A DNA stretch of 64,000 nucleotides, taken from contig CP099427.1 in NCBI GenBank assembly GCA_024114885.1, positions 868,001 to 932,000 on the forward strand. The letters run 5' to 3'. Positions within the stretch are counted from its first letter, which is position 1; each line of letters begins with the position of its first letter. The position numbers were made by a program, and so were the translations under genes. Under the pieces are notes generated by a model. It made no database searches, was not told the DNA's origin, and was given only the letters and a program-made list of their open reading frames with translations. The stretch is from Septoria linicola (Eukaryota > Ascomycota > Dothideomycetes > Mycosphaerellales > Mycosphaerellaceae). This document shows, piece by piece, positions 33,422-44,306 of the stretch.

Positions 33422-34327
33422 ATGAGCTCATTCACACCCTGCATCTGCCGCAACGTCAAGACATACGATCTTGTGCTGATTACTCTTCCCTCTCACGCAT
33501 CACCTAGTGGTCATACTCACCTACTCTATCGTGTTCAGCTTATTACCGTCCAACACAACATCGAGTTCTGCAACGAAGTCCACGCCACACTCCTCCTCCG
33601 CAATGCCTGGGACGATATCCTCGACTTTGGCGTCCTAGCAGAAACACCCCATCTCGGCGAGACAATCGATCTCTCCGACATCATCAGACACATCGGCAAT
33701 GGAAACGTCACCCTCCGCCCAACCATGTCCCACCTCTCCCACATCGCCCGCCCCGACCGACGAAGCTGCCGCTTCTGCGAAAACGGCACCGTCCCTGTAG
33801 ATCCATCAAATCCCACCCATACTCCCCGCTCCGCAATCACGCAGAACGGCCGCCCCATCCTTACGATCTGTCGCCACTGCATGGGCCAAGAATTCTTCAC
33901 CGGCCACGAGCGCCGCATCGCAGGATTGAATCACGCTTACCTCCACCCTCACGTTACCCGAGGCCCATACCGCCTGCATCTCAATTTCATCGATGCGAGG
34001 AGGATTGCATTGGGATATGGTGCTTTGCCGCAGTATACGCATATTGATACTTTGCAGAATGGGGTTCAGTGGCCGCCGGATGTGCTTCCGTTACCGCCGC
34101 CACCTCCGCCGCCACTGCCGGAGAGTACGATTGTGTATGCTTGTTATTTGAAGGCGAAGGGGTATGATGTGCAGGAGATTTGTGTGCTTTGTCGAGAGCA
34201 GTTTGAGAGGGCGGATGAGGTGACGGGGTTGGTCTGTGGGCATTTGTTTCATCGGCATTGTCTTGCGCGGGCTAGGGAGGATGGGTATAGGGGGTGTTTG
34301 TGGGGGTGTGAGGTTGTGTGGCAGTGA
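33422..34327 (+). CDS. RING-type zinc finger protein
   Basis: 301 aa from the ATG at 33422, without introns. The C-terminal RING is CVLCREQF... CGHLFHRHC ... CLWGC, a C3H2C3 (RING-H2) arrangement that ends almost at the stop codon. A second, more central Cys/His cluster (SCRFCENG ... ICRHCMGQEF) may bind another zinc. A polyproline run (nine residues) precedes the RING, suggesting a flexible linker. Expected role: E3 ubiquitin ligase; partners unknown. Codon use shifts from C-rich to G/T-rich third positions after about 33960, which is odd for one exon and deserves a look. An upstream in-frame ATG exists at 33290. Confidence 0.72.
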   Translation: MSSFTPCICRNVKTYDLVLITLPSHASPSGHTHLLYRVQLITVQHNIEFCNEVHATLLLRNAWDDILDFGVLAETPHLGETIDLSDIIRHIGNGNVTLRPTMSHLSHIARPDRRSCRFCENGTVPVDPSNPTHTPRSAITQNGRPILTICRHCMGQEFFTGHERRIAGLNHAYLHPHVTRGPYRLHLNFIDARRIALGYGALPQYTHIDTLQNGVQWPPDVLPLPPPPPPPLPESTIVYACYLKAKGYDVQEICVLCREQFERADEVTGLVCGHLFHRHCLARAREDGYRGCLWGCEVVWQ

Positions 34328-34740
34328 GATGAAGAGTGAAGTTCTGGGATATGGTGCGGTGTCGATGCAGTGTAGATATGGTCGTATGCAGTGATAAGTA
34401 AATCAGATCATGCGAATCAAGTGTCAGGCCCTCAATTGAGACGCAGGCGTGGCATCAGGAGCCGTCATGTTGGTTGGAGTTGACCTAGTCGTTGTCGGAA
34501 GCATGCTTTGTGTAACGTCTTCTCGCGAATGTACGCGTCCCAGCGCGTCGAATGCGACCTGTCGCATTTCGCTGAAAGATCTCGGATCGAGCAGTCTGCA
34601 GCTGCAGCTGCAGCTTCTCCACTTTGTCGTTTGTATGCGGATGTTGTTTGCTTAGTGAAGTCTGTCTTTCTTTCTCGTGAAACAAGCTCGACCTTTACAA
34701 AAAACATTCCAAGCCCGTCAAGACAACGATCCAAACAGCA

Positions 34741-35490
34741 ATGTGTGCAAGCAGCGACACGAAAACGTGCGCGGAGTGCTCAAGCGCACCAGACGACTTG
34801 AAGGCATTGCCAAATGCAAGTCGGTCCTGTATTGCGACAGGGAGTCAGTCTTGTTTCTCCGCTCAACACACGTTTATCACTGACGAGATGACCAGGTGCC
34901 AGAAAGCCCACTGGAAGTCGCACAAGAAAGAATGCAGTCGCCTCGCAAGCATCAGAGACACCCCCGCATCATCTGGCCGTAGCAGCTCGGCTCCATTCAC
35001 TGCCATCTTCAAAGGAAACTTCCTGCATGATCGACCCGAGGGCGAGACCTATAAGCTCCTCGTCGACATCCTTCGCATGCGCCAGGAGGACATGTACACC
35101 CACGAAGGCGATACTATGCCTGGCACGATCTACAACGGAAGCTCCTCATCAGAAACAGCTTTTCGCCTCATGCTACGCCGTGCTAAGCAGATCAACGACT
35201 TCCTGCCAGCTTGGTGGAGCGATGAAAAGGAGGAAGCATGCGTGAGCACTCATCGTGAGGACTTGACAGCGGCACAAGAGAAGTCGGACATCCAAGAGAC
35301 CTGGAACGATCCTACAATGCCGATGAAGTTGAGATTTCTGGGTGAGAAGATCTGGGGCAGCACACCAGGCGCAAGAGGTGCGTCTACTGGCAGAAGCATG
35401 TTGGAGTTCCAGATGAGTTTGGAGGGTGGCAACTCGAACATGGCTACTTCTCATCTCGATCTCGGTAGCATGTTCAGCAGACGAGGATAG
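34741..35490 (+). CDS. MYND zinc-finger protein, probable one-base frame break
   Basis: The frame open from 34741 begins TCAECSSAPDDLKALP, half of a MYND finger. The remaining ligands, CKSVLYCDRE, are in the next frame from 34815, so one A seems to be missing at 34813-34814. A 52-nt intron (34844-34895, GTCAGT...CTGAC...ACCAG) then joins ECQKAHWKSHKKECSRL in the original frame. Corrected this way, the finger has the full CxxC...CxxxxC...CxxxC...HxxxC pattern. The C-terminal 180 residues are soluble and unrecognised (conserved-looking PEGETYKLLVDILRMRQED). MYND fingers mediate protein-protein contacts, often in transcription or proteostasis. Whether the frame break is real or an assembly error is open. 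Confidence 0.7.
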   Translation: MCASSDTKTCAECSSAPDDLKALPNASRSCIATGSQSCFSAQHTFITDEMTRCQKAHWKSHKKECSRLASIRDTPASSGRSSSAPFTAIFKGNFLHDRPEGETYKLLVDILRMRQEDMYTHEGDTMPGTIYNGSSSSETAFRLMLRRAKQINDFLPAWWSDEKEEACVSTHREDLTAAQEKSDIQETWNDPTMPMKLRFLGEKIWGSTPGARGASTGRSMLEFQMSLEGGNSNMATSHLDLGSMFSRRG

Positions 35491-35572
35491 ATCAGCCAGG
35501 TAGGACGACTGACTGTCAGGTACGATGGTGTGCACGAGAGGTTGTACGAAACCAGCAGCTTCCACGAATATC

Positions 35573-35995
35573 TTACGCAACGTCCTTATGCCGTCCACCA
35601 TCGTTGTCCATAACCAGTAGCGTGCCCGTGAATGAAACAGCAATGCTCGTCACTGCCATGAGTCCAATGCCAGCCACATTTGGTCTGAACATGCCTCGTT
35701 GTATGGAGTTGAGCACGGTGAAATATCTCAGCGTGCCATGAGCCACAGTCAGACTCCCGACACCGACCAGTGCTCCTGCCGCGAGTCGTGTGTTCTTGTT
35801 CTCGAGGCGGAGCAATGTCGGGCTGATCGCCGCGAACGCTTCCACCTTTTCCAGAGCAACGCCCAACGCGATGAATCCGAGTCCTGTTCGTGTCCAGGCG
35901 AGGAAGGTGCGTTCTGAGGCGAGCAGGTCGCGAGCTACAGAACCCGTGTTCTTGAGCTCTGCAGGTCGGAGAACAGAGAGGATGCGGCGGAACAT
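35573..35995 (-). CDS. DUF202 (YidH-like) small membrane protein
   Basis: 140 aa from the ATG at 35995. The DUF202 signature DLLASERTFLAWTRTGLGFIALGVALEKVE is followed by two further hydrophobic helices (AAGALVGVGSLTVAHGTLRYF and GIGLMAVTSIAVSFTGTLLV), giving three membrane spans. Function is not established; the domain occurs alone in bacteria and at the C-terminus of fungal VTC polyphosphate polymerase subunits. The ATG at 36136 would add 47 residues without conservation. It is divergent from the aspartyl aminopeptidase gene, with a 238-bp shared upstream region. Confidence 0.78.
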   Translation of the reverse strand: MFRRILSVLRPAELKNTGSVARDLLASERTFLAWTRTGLGFIALGVALEKVEAFAAISPTLLRLENKNTRLAAGALVGVGSLTVAHGTLRYFTVLNSIQRGMFRPNVAGIGLMAVTSIAVSFTGTLLVMDNDGGRHKDVA

Positions 35996-36233
35996 GTCTG
36001 ATTGGCGATCAGGTGTCGTGGTATCGACGGTGGTGCAAGTGTAGAGGGGAATTCCGGCATACCATAGCGAGATATGGCACCAAATGCCACATCTTGAGCT
36101 TCTGGAGCTCGACTGCTCACATGCTCCATGCTCCATGCCTCCCTCGACTCAATCATTTGGCGTCCTCTTTTCAGCTTCACTCAAATCTTCAGGACGCACA
36201 TATCTGAGTCTGTCGCACAGAGAATTCGCAGCC

Positions 36234-37924
36234 ATGGCCAGCAAATCGTCATCAGTTAACAGGCCGGCTGACTTTGTGGACTTCCTCAATGCATCTCCCA
36301 CACGTGAGTCGTAGCAGGTAAAAGAGAAGAGACCGTGTCAAGGCCTAACAGTACAGCATAGCTTTCCATGCTGTGCGCTCAGCCAAAGAGCGCCTCGAAA
36401 AAGCTGGCTTCAAGGCGATCCGAGTAAGTAGCTATAGCCACAAGCACCTTGATGACAACAGCTCCAGCATCATCTAGCCTGCTACATGCTGACAGAGATG
36501 TACAGGAACGCGATTCGTGGAATGCCACACTCCAGCCCGGCGGCAAATACTACCTCACACGAAACACTTCTACCATAGTCGCATTCGCCATTGGAACAGA
36601 ATGGAAGCCTGGCAATCCCATCTCTATGGTGGGAGCCCATACCGACTCGCCATGCCTCCGAATCAAGCCAATATCGAAGCGATCCGCCGAAGGATTCCTG
36701 CAGGTCGGTGTGGAGACATACGGAGGTGGAATGTGGCATTCGTGGTTCGATCGTGATCTGGGCGTGGCAGGACGGGTCATGGTGAAAGGCAAGGACGGCA
36801 TTGTCGAGCAAAAGCTGGTGAGAATACACAAGCCCATCGCCAGAATTCCTAATCTGGCTGTGCATTTTGGAGGATATGAGCCTTTTACATTCAACAAGGA
36901 GACACAATTGTTTCCTGTGTTGGGACTGATCTCGGCTGAGCTGAATCGTTCCGGGAAGACGAAGGACGAGTTGAAGAAGGAAGCAGACGAGGAGGAGAAG
37001 GCTGCAGGCTTCGAGCCACTCAAGACGGCAACGCAGAGACATCACCCATACCTCATCTCGTTGATTGCCAAGGAGGCCGGCGTGGAAGCGCAGGAAGTGC
37101 TGGACTTTGAATTGGTGCTGTATGACATGCAGCCTTCCACAATTGGCGGCATCAACGACGAATTCATCTTTTCCGCACGCCTGGACAACCTGGGCATGAC
37201 TTACTGCGCAGTCGAAGGCCTCATCCAGTCCGTCGAATCGGCCTCAGCACTGAAAGGCGACCCAACCATCCGGCTGATCGCCTGCTTTGACCACGAGGAA
37301 ATCGGCTCGCAATCCGCTCAAGGTGCAGACAGCAACATGCTCCCATCCGTCATCCGCCGACTCTCCGTACTTCCAGCATCCACCACCGACAGCGAGAAGA
37401 GCTACGACAAAGTCAGCAATGGCGACTCCGCCGATACCAGCACAGCCTACGAGCAGACGCTGTCCACAAGCTTCCTCATCAGCGCCGACATGGCTCACTC
37501 TGTCAATCCAAACTACGGCGGCAACTACGAATCCGAGCATCGTCCACACATGAACGAGGGCACTGTTATCAAGATCAACGCGAACGTGCGGTACGCTACC
37601 AATTCGCCTGGCATCGTCTTGCTACAGGAATGCGCAAAGCGTGCCAAGGCTACGTCATGGCAGCTTCCAGAGGCGAAGACCAAGGATGGTGGTGTCCCGC
37701 TGCAGTTGTTCGTTGTGAGAAACGACTCGAGATGTGGAAGCACGATTGGTCCGATGCTGAGCGCCGCGCTTGGTACGAGGACGATTGATGTGGGCAACCC
37801 ACAACTCAGCATGCACTCGATCCGCGAGACGGGAGGTGCTTATGATGCTGAGCACGGCGTCAACTTGTTTGATAGCTTCTTTGAGCACTTTGGAGAGCTG
37901 GAGGGTAAGATCTTGGTCGATTGA
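36234..37924 (+). CDS. APE4: Aspartyl aminopeptidase (peptidase M18)
   Basis: Exons 36234-36303, 36362-36423 and 36506-37924 give 516 aa, close to the family length. Metal and catalytic motifs of M18 are visible: GAHTDSPCLRIKP (first His/Asp), FDHEEIGSQSAQGA (catalytic Glu pair), SADMAHSVNPNY and the C-terminal METs-like SMHSIRETGGAYDAEHG with the last His. The enzyme trims N-terminal Asp/Glu from peptides; the yeast homologue Ape4 is cytosolic and carried to the vacuole by selective autophagy. Introns are 58 and 82 nt with GTGAGT and GTAAGT donors. Starting from exon 3 alone would lose the first 44 residues. Confidence 0.93.
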
Positions 37925-38199
37925 CTAGATGATCTGAGTGGGAAGGCGAGGCTGTAGGCGGAGTTCGTACTGCACTGCTGGTCTCTGGGTGGGAGACAGG
38001 TCCCGTGAAAGCAACGCTGGCTTCTTATAGGATTTTCAGTGGCATTCCCAAACGACGTATGCAGTGAGATAGTGATGATCAATGAATGCTATGACTGACA
38101 GAGCGCTCCCTGCGCTTCCTTCCATGGAGCTCGCCACCGAGCCCGCCCACAACGATCGATGACATCCACCTCATCACGACCCTTCCCTCACTCAACCAA

Positions 38200-38982
38200 T
38201 CAACAAAGCTCCCGCCAGCTCAACTCTCTCAACATCTCCTCCTCCTGATCCCACTCATCCACATACAACGTGTCCTTCAAACTCGCCACCATCTCCTCGG
38301 CGCCCATCTTCTTAAACCAACTCTCCATGGCATAAATATCCTCCGAAAACCCCTCTGCCAGACTGAAATCCCCCCATGCTTCAGCTTTTTGCTTCTCCAA
38401 CTCCGTTGGATCACTGTCACTATACGATGCCAATTCTTTCTTCATACCCTCCACGTCAGAGTGGAGAATTTGTTGGCGCGTGATGAGGTCTTGACGGGAT
38501 TCGCCGGACTGGTCGAGTTCTTCTTGTTGGGTGGCGGCTGCGCGGGAGGAGAGTTGGGAGCGGAGGGCTGAGACTGCGGAGGAGAGTTTGGCGTGGTCGG
38601 CGGAGGCGGCGGTGTGGGCTGCTTCGACGTTTTTGGCGTGTTGCGAGGGGAAGGACCAGTACCAGTTTCCGGAGCCGATTTTCTCGCAGAGGATTTTGGA
38701 GTCGTCTTGGAGGGTTTGGATGTAGTCTGGGTGGAGGACAAGTGAGCTTGAGGTGGAAGAGGTGGGCCTGGGGTTGGAGACACATACCTTTGACTTGCAT
38801 ATTGTTGATGGAGCCGACAGCGGGAAGCTGCTTTTCGAGCTCTTTCAGACTCCATACTGTGCGGGACTTGCGGAACCAGGTTTGGATGCTCGTGAGCTTT
38901 TGCGCGTTGCAATTAACTTTCGGTGCCTGGAGAAAGTGTCAGTGAGGTTGGTCCGGAGAGGTCGCGAAATTCATCTCACCAT
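38200..38982 (-). CDS. MND1: Meiotic nuclear division protein Mnd1
   Basis: Exons 38982-38980, 38926-38788 and 38726-38200 give 222 aa, the length expected for Mnd1. The first exon is only the ATG, spliced by GTGAGA...CTCCAG to APKVNCNAQKL. The winged-helix N-terminus is intact (TSIQTWFRKSRTVWSLKELE, LPAVGSINNMQVKDYIQTL, KIGSGNWYWSF), followed by a coiled coil (about residues 85-160) and an acidic end. Mnd1 pairs with Hop2 to stimulate Dmc1/Rad51 strand exchange in meiotic recombination. Its presence implies retained sexual potential, though retention alone does not prove sex occurs. Confidence 0.93.
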
Positions 38983-41201
38983 AGTGTCTATGCTGATCAG
39001 TTGTCATCTGTATTGGACAGTGCTGACTAGAAATTAAGCAATCATCCTCGGTGAGGTGCTTGTGAAAGAGGTGGTATGGGCTCAAACAATTGTCTTTGCA
39101 GAATTTCGAGCTTGGAGGCAGACGTCTCGAACTCAGCTGAAATTCGGGAAGGAACGACCATACCACGCTCGGAAAGCTGTTTCGGCAATCCATTCTCGCC
39201 ACAGCGCGTGTCAAGCTGCCATCAAGACATCCATGGTCTTGTGGAGGTGTTGTTCATGTTGCCGTCTGTCCTGCATTGATGCCTCGGCGGAACGGGCTGT
39301 GTGATGGGCGGCTCAGGGGCGAATTGGAAAGGCAGAGTCGCAATCTTCTGCTCAGTGCGGCGGCTGATTGTCATCAAAAGACTACAACGACCTCAACGAA
39401 CCTTTGCAGGAGATCATTCGGCGTCACGAACTGTATGCCGCGCGCTCGCGAGCAGCCATTATCGCGATGCTGCTGCCCGAACCAGCGACTCGTCCACCAG
39501 GTTTTTCCGGAATTACATCGTACTCCCGCTCTCAACATCGCACTCTGGGCGACCGCCATAATACGGTCGTCGATCCGGCTGCGCTGTGCGCCATTTGTGA
39601 AATGCGACGCGACAGAAAGTGAAGCCGCCCAGCACCTGCAGCTTCACCTGCAGCCGGCCCCACTTTTCGCGCTGAGCATTATAACCAACAAACAACCTGC
39701 AACATCCAATCAAATCAAGCAGTCTGAAGTCTGTTTCGAGATCGCCAGGAATGTTGGTCAGTGTTCAACGACGCTGCGCCTTCCACTTCGAGATTCAAGC
39801 ATCGAATCCCTGGTACGGGCAGCAAGAAAGTCTCCCCGGTCTCGTTCGGTATGGATGTTAAAATCTGCCCCTGTCAGTTCTCAGAATTGTTCTGTTGATA
39901 CATTCGAATCCTGAAGTCAGCTCAGTGTGAGCGATTCCGACCGTGGAGTCAATCGGGTAGAGATTAAGGATCCCGCAAGGGTGACTAACTCTTTTGTTAT
40001 TTTGGCCTTTGTGTTGGAGGTGTTTGTTTTGCTGCTCTTGTGTCAACCAGCAGTAACTGATTTTTCCTCGTCCTGCGACTCTGCACAATGTCTTGCGTCA
40101 CGCAGCAGAGTTGCTGGCCCCACTTTGATTGAGATCCATCACTGGCTGCTTTCAGCACATCTCTTCAGCGACTTTGAGTCTCGAAAAGAGTTCATCGACA
40201 ACTGATCTGAAACTTCATCATCTCATCACGAGTGCTTGAGATACCGTCACCGCTCGGGCGCCACATCATGACAATCAACGCCACAGCCACCTCGCGACAG
40301 CAATCTTGCAACACTGGGGCTGCGGTCAGTAACGAGAATGCTACCCACGAGCCCCCCTCAGCTTCAGCCTTTGGACCGCCCTCCATTACGGATAATGTCA
40401 GAGTGGCAAGTAAAAGGAGTACTCAGCCTAGAACGCTCTTTGTGTTCAGGCTATTCACTTCTGGAGCTCTCGTGATAGGCCCATTCTACGCGGCCCGAGT
40501 CTGAGGAATTACACAGGCGTGACTGCCGACGATTGCTGAGTACTGACGGTCGAGTACCGGTCTAGAGCTCGGATCTCATGACAGTTCTGAGTCTCGCGAG
40601 CCAGGTGCTCCCGTTGGTGTCTGGACAGCGTTCTCCATGGCAATGGAAGAATTTTCCAAACTCCAAGGACTCTCAACCAGCCGCACACTTCAGTGGTCAT
40701 CTTCACAACACTTTCTGCAAGACTCGATGCAATGGCACTTTATACGGGAGCTGCCATATCCTTGCTTGTTGGCGGGGGATGAACGAGCTTCTTTGACGTG
40801 GTGGGATACACGTTTGCCCACGGTATTGGACAGGGTGCTTCCTCCGCAGTGGTCCGTGATGGAAGTGTCATGAGCGGGTGAGGTAGCCGGGTAAAACTCA
40901 GGAGCACTGTGCCCTGGAAGTGATTCGTTCCGGCTATTGTGGATGGCGAGCCGCTCTACAGTTCCACAATGTGAAGATAAGCTTGGACGACTTTATTGAG
41001 CACTCACGCCGGACGCTACTGCTGAGATTGAAGGACATGTCAGCCTCTCAGGCTGCACATCTGCGTTGGCGGCAAGCAAGGTCACAGATCACACGGCATT
41101 CGATGATCAAAGCGCTAATGATTGTAGTAGTGCGAAGTGAACCAAACATCAATTCATCAATCATCTGAACAAGTCCAAGCTACGGTACGGTCTGTCTCCG
41201 T
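38983..41201. other. Long intergenic region, no supported gene
   Basis: About 2.2 kb. A frame at 39368-39622 has a protein-like composition (LNEPLQEIIRRHELYAARSR) but starts right after a stop, has no ATG and no identifiable partner exon. Nothing else conserved was seen. Confidence 0.45.
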
Positions 41202-42109
41202 CTACAACTCCTTGTGCTCCACCTCGTAGGTGTTCTTGCCCATGTCAACGGTATCCAGGCCACCCATCTCCGCAGCAAGCACTCTGCCCTTCTCAGTGGC
41301 AGCCGCTCCGCCAACCATAGCTCCCTCGCCGTCGAAGTGCTTCGCAATTTCCTCAAGCGGTGTGTATCTCGTCTCAATGTAAAAGAAGTACACCACAATG
41401 AGCTCAACCACCAGCCAAGCACAGTAGACGATGTAGTACTTCCACTTGATCTCATCCAGAGCGATCGGGTTGACGTACTGGTTGAAGAAGAGCGCAAGAT
41501 CGACCATCAAGAACATCAGAGTCATGCCCTTGGCACGGATGTTGTATGGCAGGATCTCGGCTGCGTAGCTGACCAACATGCCAGACCAAGCCAGGTTGTA
41601 GAAGACGTAGTAGATGAAGACCATGGCAATCACAGTGTTACCAGACGCCTGAACGCCTCTGTTTGCGAAGTCGCCGGCACAGGCGGTCCAGATCGTGAAG
41701 GCGCCCAGCATACCGGAGGTGGAGACAAGGAAGAGTGTTCGGCGGCCGAAGTAGTCGACCACAAAGCATTGTCCAATGGCGACAATGAAGTTCATGATTT
41801 GGAGGCAGCCGTTGATGACGAGCTGAGTATCGCCTTCTGTGATGCCGATCTGGTTCAGGACGAGGTTGAGGTAGTACGATGCCAAACCGTTGCCAGACCA
41901 TTGCGAGAAGAGTCCGAGAGAAAGCAGAATGATCAGTCGCTTTCGGTTTCCTGGCGTTTTCCAGAGTTGTGTCCAGCCGTTGCCCTCAAGCTCTTTCTCC
42001 AAGATGATAGTATCCTTGATCTCTTGCAGTTCCAAGAGGACCACCTCATCGTCCAAATTGCCATTGGCGTGGACTTTGGCCAAAGTCTGGTGAGCCTCTT
42101 CGGTGCGTC

Positions 42110-42117
42110 CTTTGGAG
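42110..42117. repeat. 8-bp target site duplication, left copy
   Basis: CTTTGGAG directly abuts the element; the same 8 bp recur at 43487-43494 on the other side. Confidence 0.9.
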
Positions 42118-43486
42118 CATAGAAGTTGAATCTTGAATATTGTCATTCAATGACCTAGATTCAGATTCAATTCAATTACTGAATTGAATCGCAATATTCA
42201 CTCTGAATACTCAATAATTATCTATATACGTAGTAGTAATAAGTCAATAACTTGTTCTATAGCGCTATCTACTATAATCTTAGTAATACCTAACTTCTAC
42301 TAACTTTTAGTATATTTAGACTAAGTTATAGTAGTGCTATCGAGCTACGAGCGTATCTATAGAATAGTGCGCCTAGCGCTATAGTCTACTAAACGTACGC
42401 TCGGACTTAGCGCTTATTAGTAATACGGATAGTATATTAATAGCTATCTATAAGAGTATAGGCTAAGCTTAGCGCTAAGTAGATTAGTACTACTATTCTA
42501 GTACTATCTAGCGCTTACTATTAACTACTAGTAGTTTAAAACGATAAGCGTAAATAAACGTTTTAAACTTATCTTAATCGCTTATAACGCTCTACTATTA
42601 TAATTACTACTATTCGAATAATAATAGCTCGCTATTATACGTGTCTTTACTTATACTAGTTAGCGAGAACTTGTCTTTATAGTACTACTAAAGCCTACGT
42701 ATTTTCTCTATACTCTTATCTAGCTATACTCTCTTTATTAGCGTTAACTAACGACTAGAGATCTATATAAAGTAGAAGTCTAGATAAAGTAGTATAGTAG
42801 TAATATATACGCCTATATTATTAATCGTAGTATACTATTTCTTAAATACTAGTTAATTAGCTTTATCGAATAGCTAATTATATTATAGACGCTTAAGAGT
42901 AGAGCCTTAACTAATTACTAAAGTAGTCGATAATAAACTCTATAGCTAGTTAAAACGCGTTAAGAGTAGCTTTATTACTTTCTATCTTCTTTATTAGCTC
43001 TTTAAAAAGGCTAAGAAAGCTAGTAATATTATATAGAAGCCTCTAGTCCGTAGTAGTAAGCTAGTAGTACTATAGCTCTAGGTAGCGCTCGAATATTATC
43101 TTAAGTATTAGCCTCGTAGTATATATCTCTTTAGCTATTAGAAGATAGCTATTCTAACGTATAAGGCCTAGTTATTTTAGAATAGCTCTAGATATATCGC
43201 TATAGTACTCCTTATAAATAGTACTAAAAGATTACTAGTACTTATTAAAGCGTAGTAGTACTATAAGTAACGTCTCTTTAATAGTTAATTAATATAGTTA
43301 GAACCAGGCTAATCTATTTACTTAGGACTTTACTTCTCTTTTATATATAAAGGCCCCTAAGTGAACTATACTTTTGCCTATTGAATCTTGAATATTCGTA
43401 ATATTCAGGGGCTGAAGCATTCAAATTCATTCAACGATTGAATGAATTGAATCCCCTGAATGGCTATTCATCATTCAACTTCTATG
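42118..43486. mobile_element. RIP-degraded non-autonomous hAT-like DNA transposon
   Basis: 1,369 bp bounded by perfect 14-bp terminal inverted repeats (CATAGAAGTTGAAT at the left, ATTCAACTTCTATG at the right) and by an 8-bp direct duplication of permease coding sequence. Subterminal repeats of TTGAAT/ATTCAA motifs crowd both ends (42118-42200 and 43380-43486). An 8-bp duplication is the mark of hAT (or P-like) transposons. No frame of even 60 codons exists inside. The interior is very AT-rich; in 42301-42600 I count no CpA and two TpG but 17 CpG, the pattern left by repeat-induced point mutation acting on CpA. Superfamily assignment is from TSD length only; no transposase sequence survives. 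Confidence 0.85.
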
Positions 43487-43494
43487 CTTTGGAG
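43487..43494. repeat. 8-bp target site duplication, right copy
   Basis: CTTTGGAG, identical to 42110-42117; within the permease codons for the SPRFLISK region. Confidence 0.9.
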
Positions 43495-44306
43495 ATCAAG
43501 AATCGTGGCGACTCTGGCACGAAGAAAATGAACGTCAGCTGGATCAGGGATGGCGCGGCCTGAAGGATCGAAGGAATTCTCCAGCTCCAGTTGTTGTCGA
43601 TGTTGTTTGTGCCGTATGTCACCCAAGCAGCAATGATCGAGCCAGCATACCAGGTGATGTTGTAGATGGTGGTGAAGATAGCGCGATGCTGTGGGTGAAC
43701 GAGTTCCGTGATCAACAGAGGCGACGCGCCGTGAGCGATTGCCACTCCAAAACCCAAGAAGAATCTGGCAGCGATGAACATGCGGAAGTTGATTGAGATA
43801 CCCTGCAGGGCGACACCAAGAAGCATGATCAAGCAACCTTGGAGTCGTCAGCGCTGACAGCATATATGCAATCATATTGTCTTCGCTCACCAATGATGAT
43901 GCCCCAGCGACGACCCAGAATGTCGGCGGTGTATGGTACGACTGGCAGGGCCACGAGAGAACCCACAGACATGATACAGGCGAATAGGCCTAGCAACGAG
44001 CCTTTTGGATAGTTGAAGTCTGTCCATCGTCAGCGAACATTCCAGTCCACATTCAGGCAAACTTACGCTCTTGCCAGACTTCCAAAGACTGCAATCCATT
44101 GACCATGCTACCATCGAATCCGTTGGTGGCACTCGTCAGGACAACGAACATCAAGCAGATGTAAGCCTTGCGGAGGCCTGGATCCTTGTACCATGTCTGT
44201 GTCCCAGTCAGTGCACTGTTGTCATGGCTGCCATAGCGATCTTGCTCACCACTTCAGGGAACTCGCGCCCTGCAAGTCTGAAGGTGCCCTTGGTTGGTCG
44301 GTCCAT

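Larger units (their letters stand above)
41202..44306 (-). pseudogene. MFS sugar permease (lactose permease-like) split by an inserted element
   Basis: Exons 44306-44250, 44196-44067, 44019-43891, 43837-43487 (to the insertion) and 42117-41202. All splice borders are intact (GTGAGC, GTAAGT, GTGAGC donors). Motifs: TNGFDGSMVNGLQSL, AARFFLGFGVAIAHG, VPESPRFLISK immediately before the insertion and GRTEEAHQTLAKVH after it, YFFYIETRYTPLEEIAKHFDGE at the C-terminus. Leaving out the 1,369-bp element and one copy of its 8-bp duplication gives 1,575 nt in one frame (524 aa), so the insertion is the only lesion found. The intact gene would have been a proton-coupled sugar symporter of the plasma membrane. 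As it stands the product would stop just inside the element. Confidence 0.88.

Noticed and set aside
39368..39622. Protein-like 85-codon frame
   Set aside because: Preceded directly by a stop, no ATG and no credible splice partner.
41214..42122. 302-codon frame on the plus strand
   Set aside because: Antisense shadow of the sugar permease C-terminal exon; membrane-protein codons on the minus strand explain its openness.
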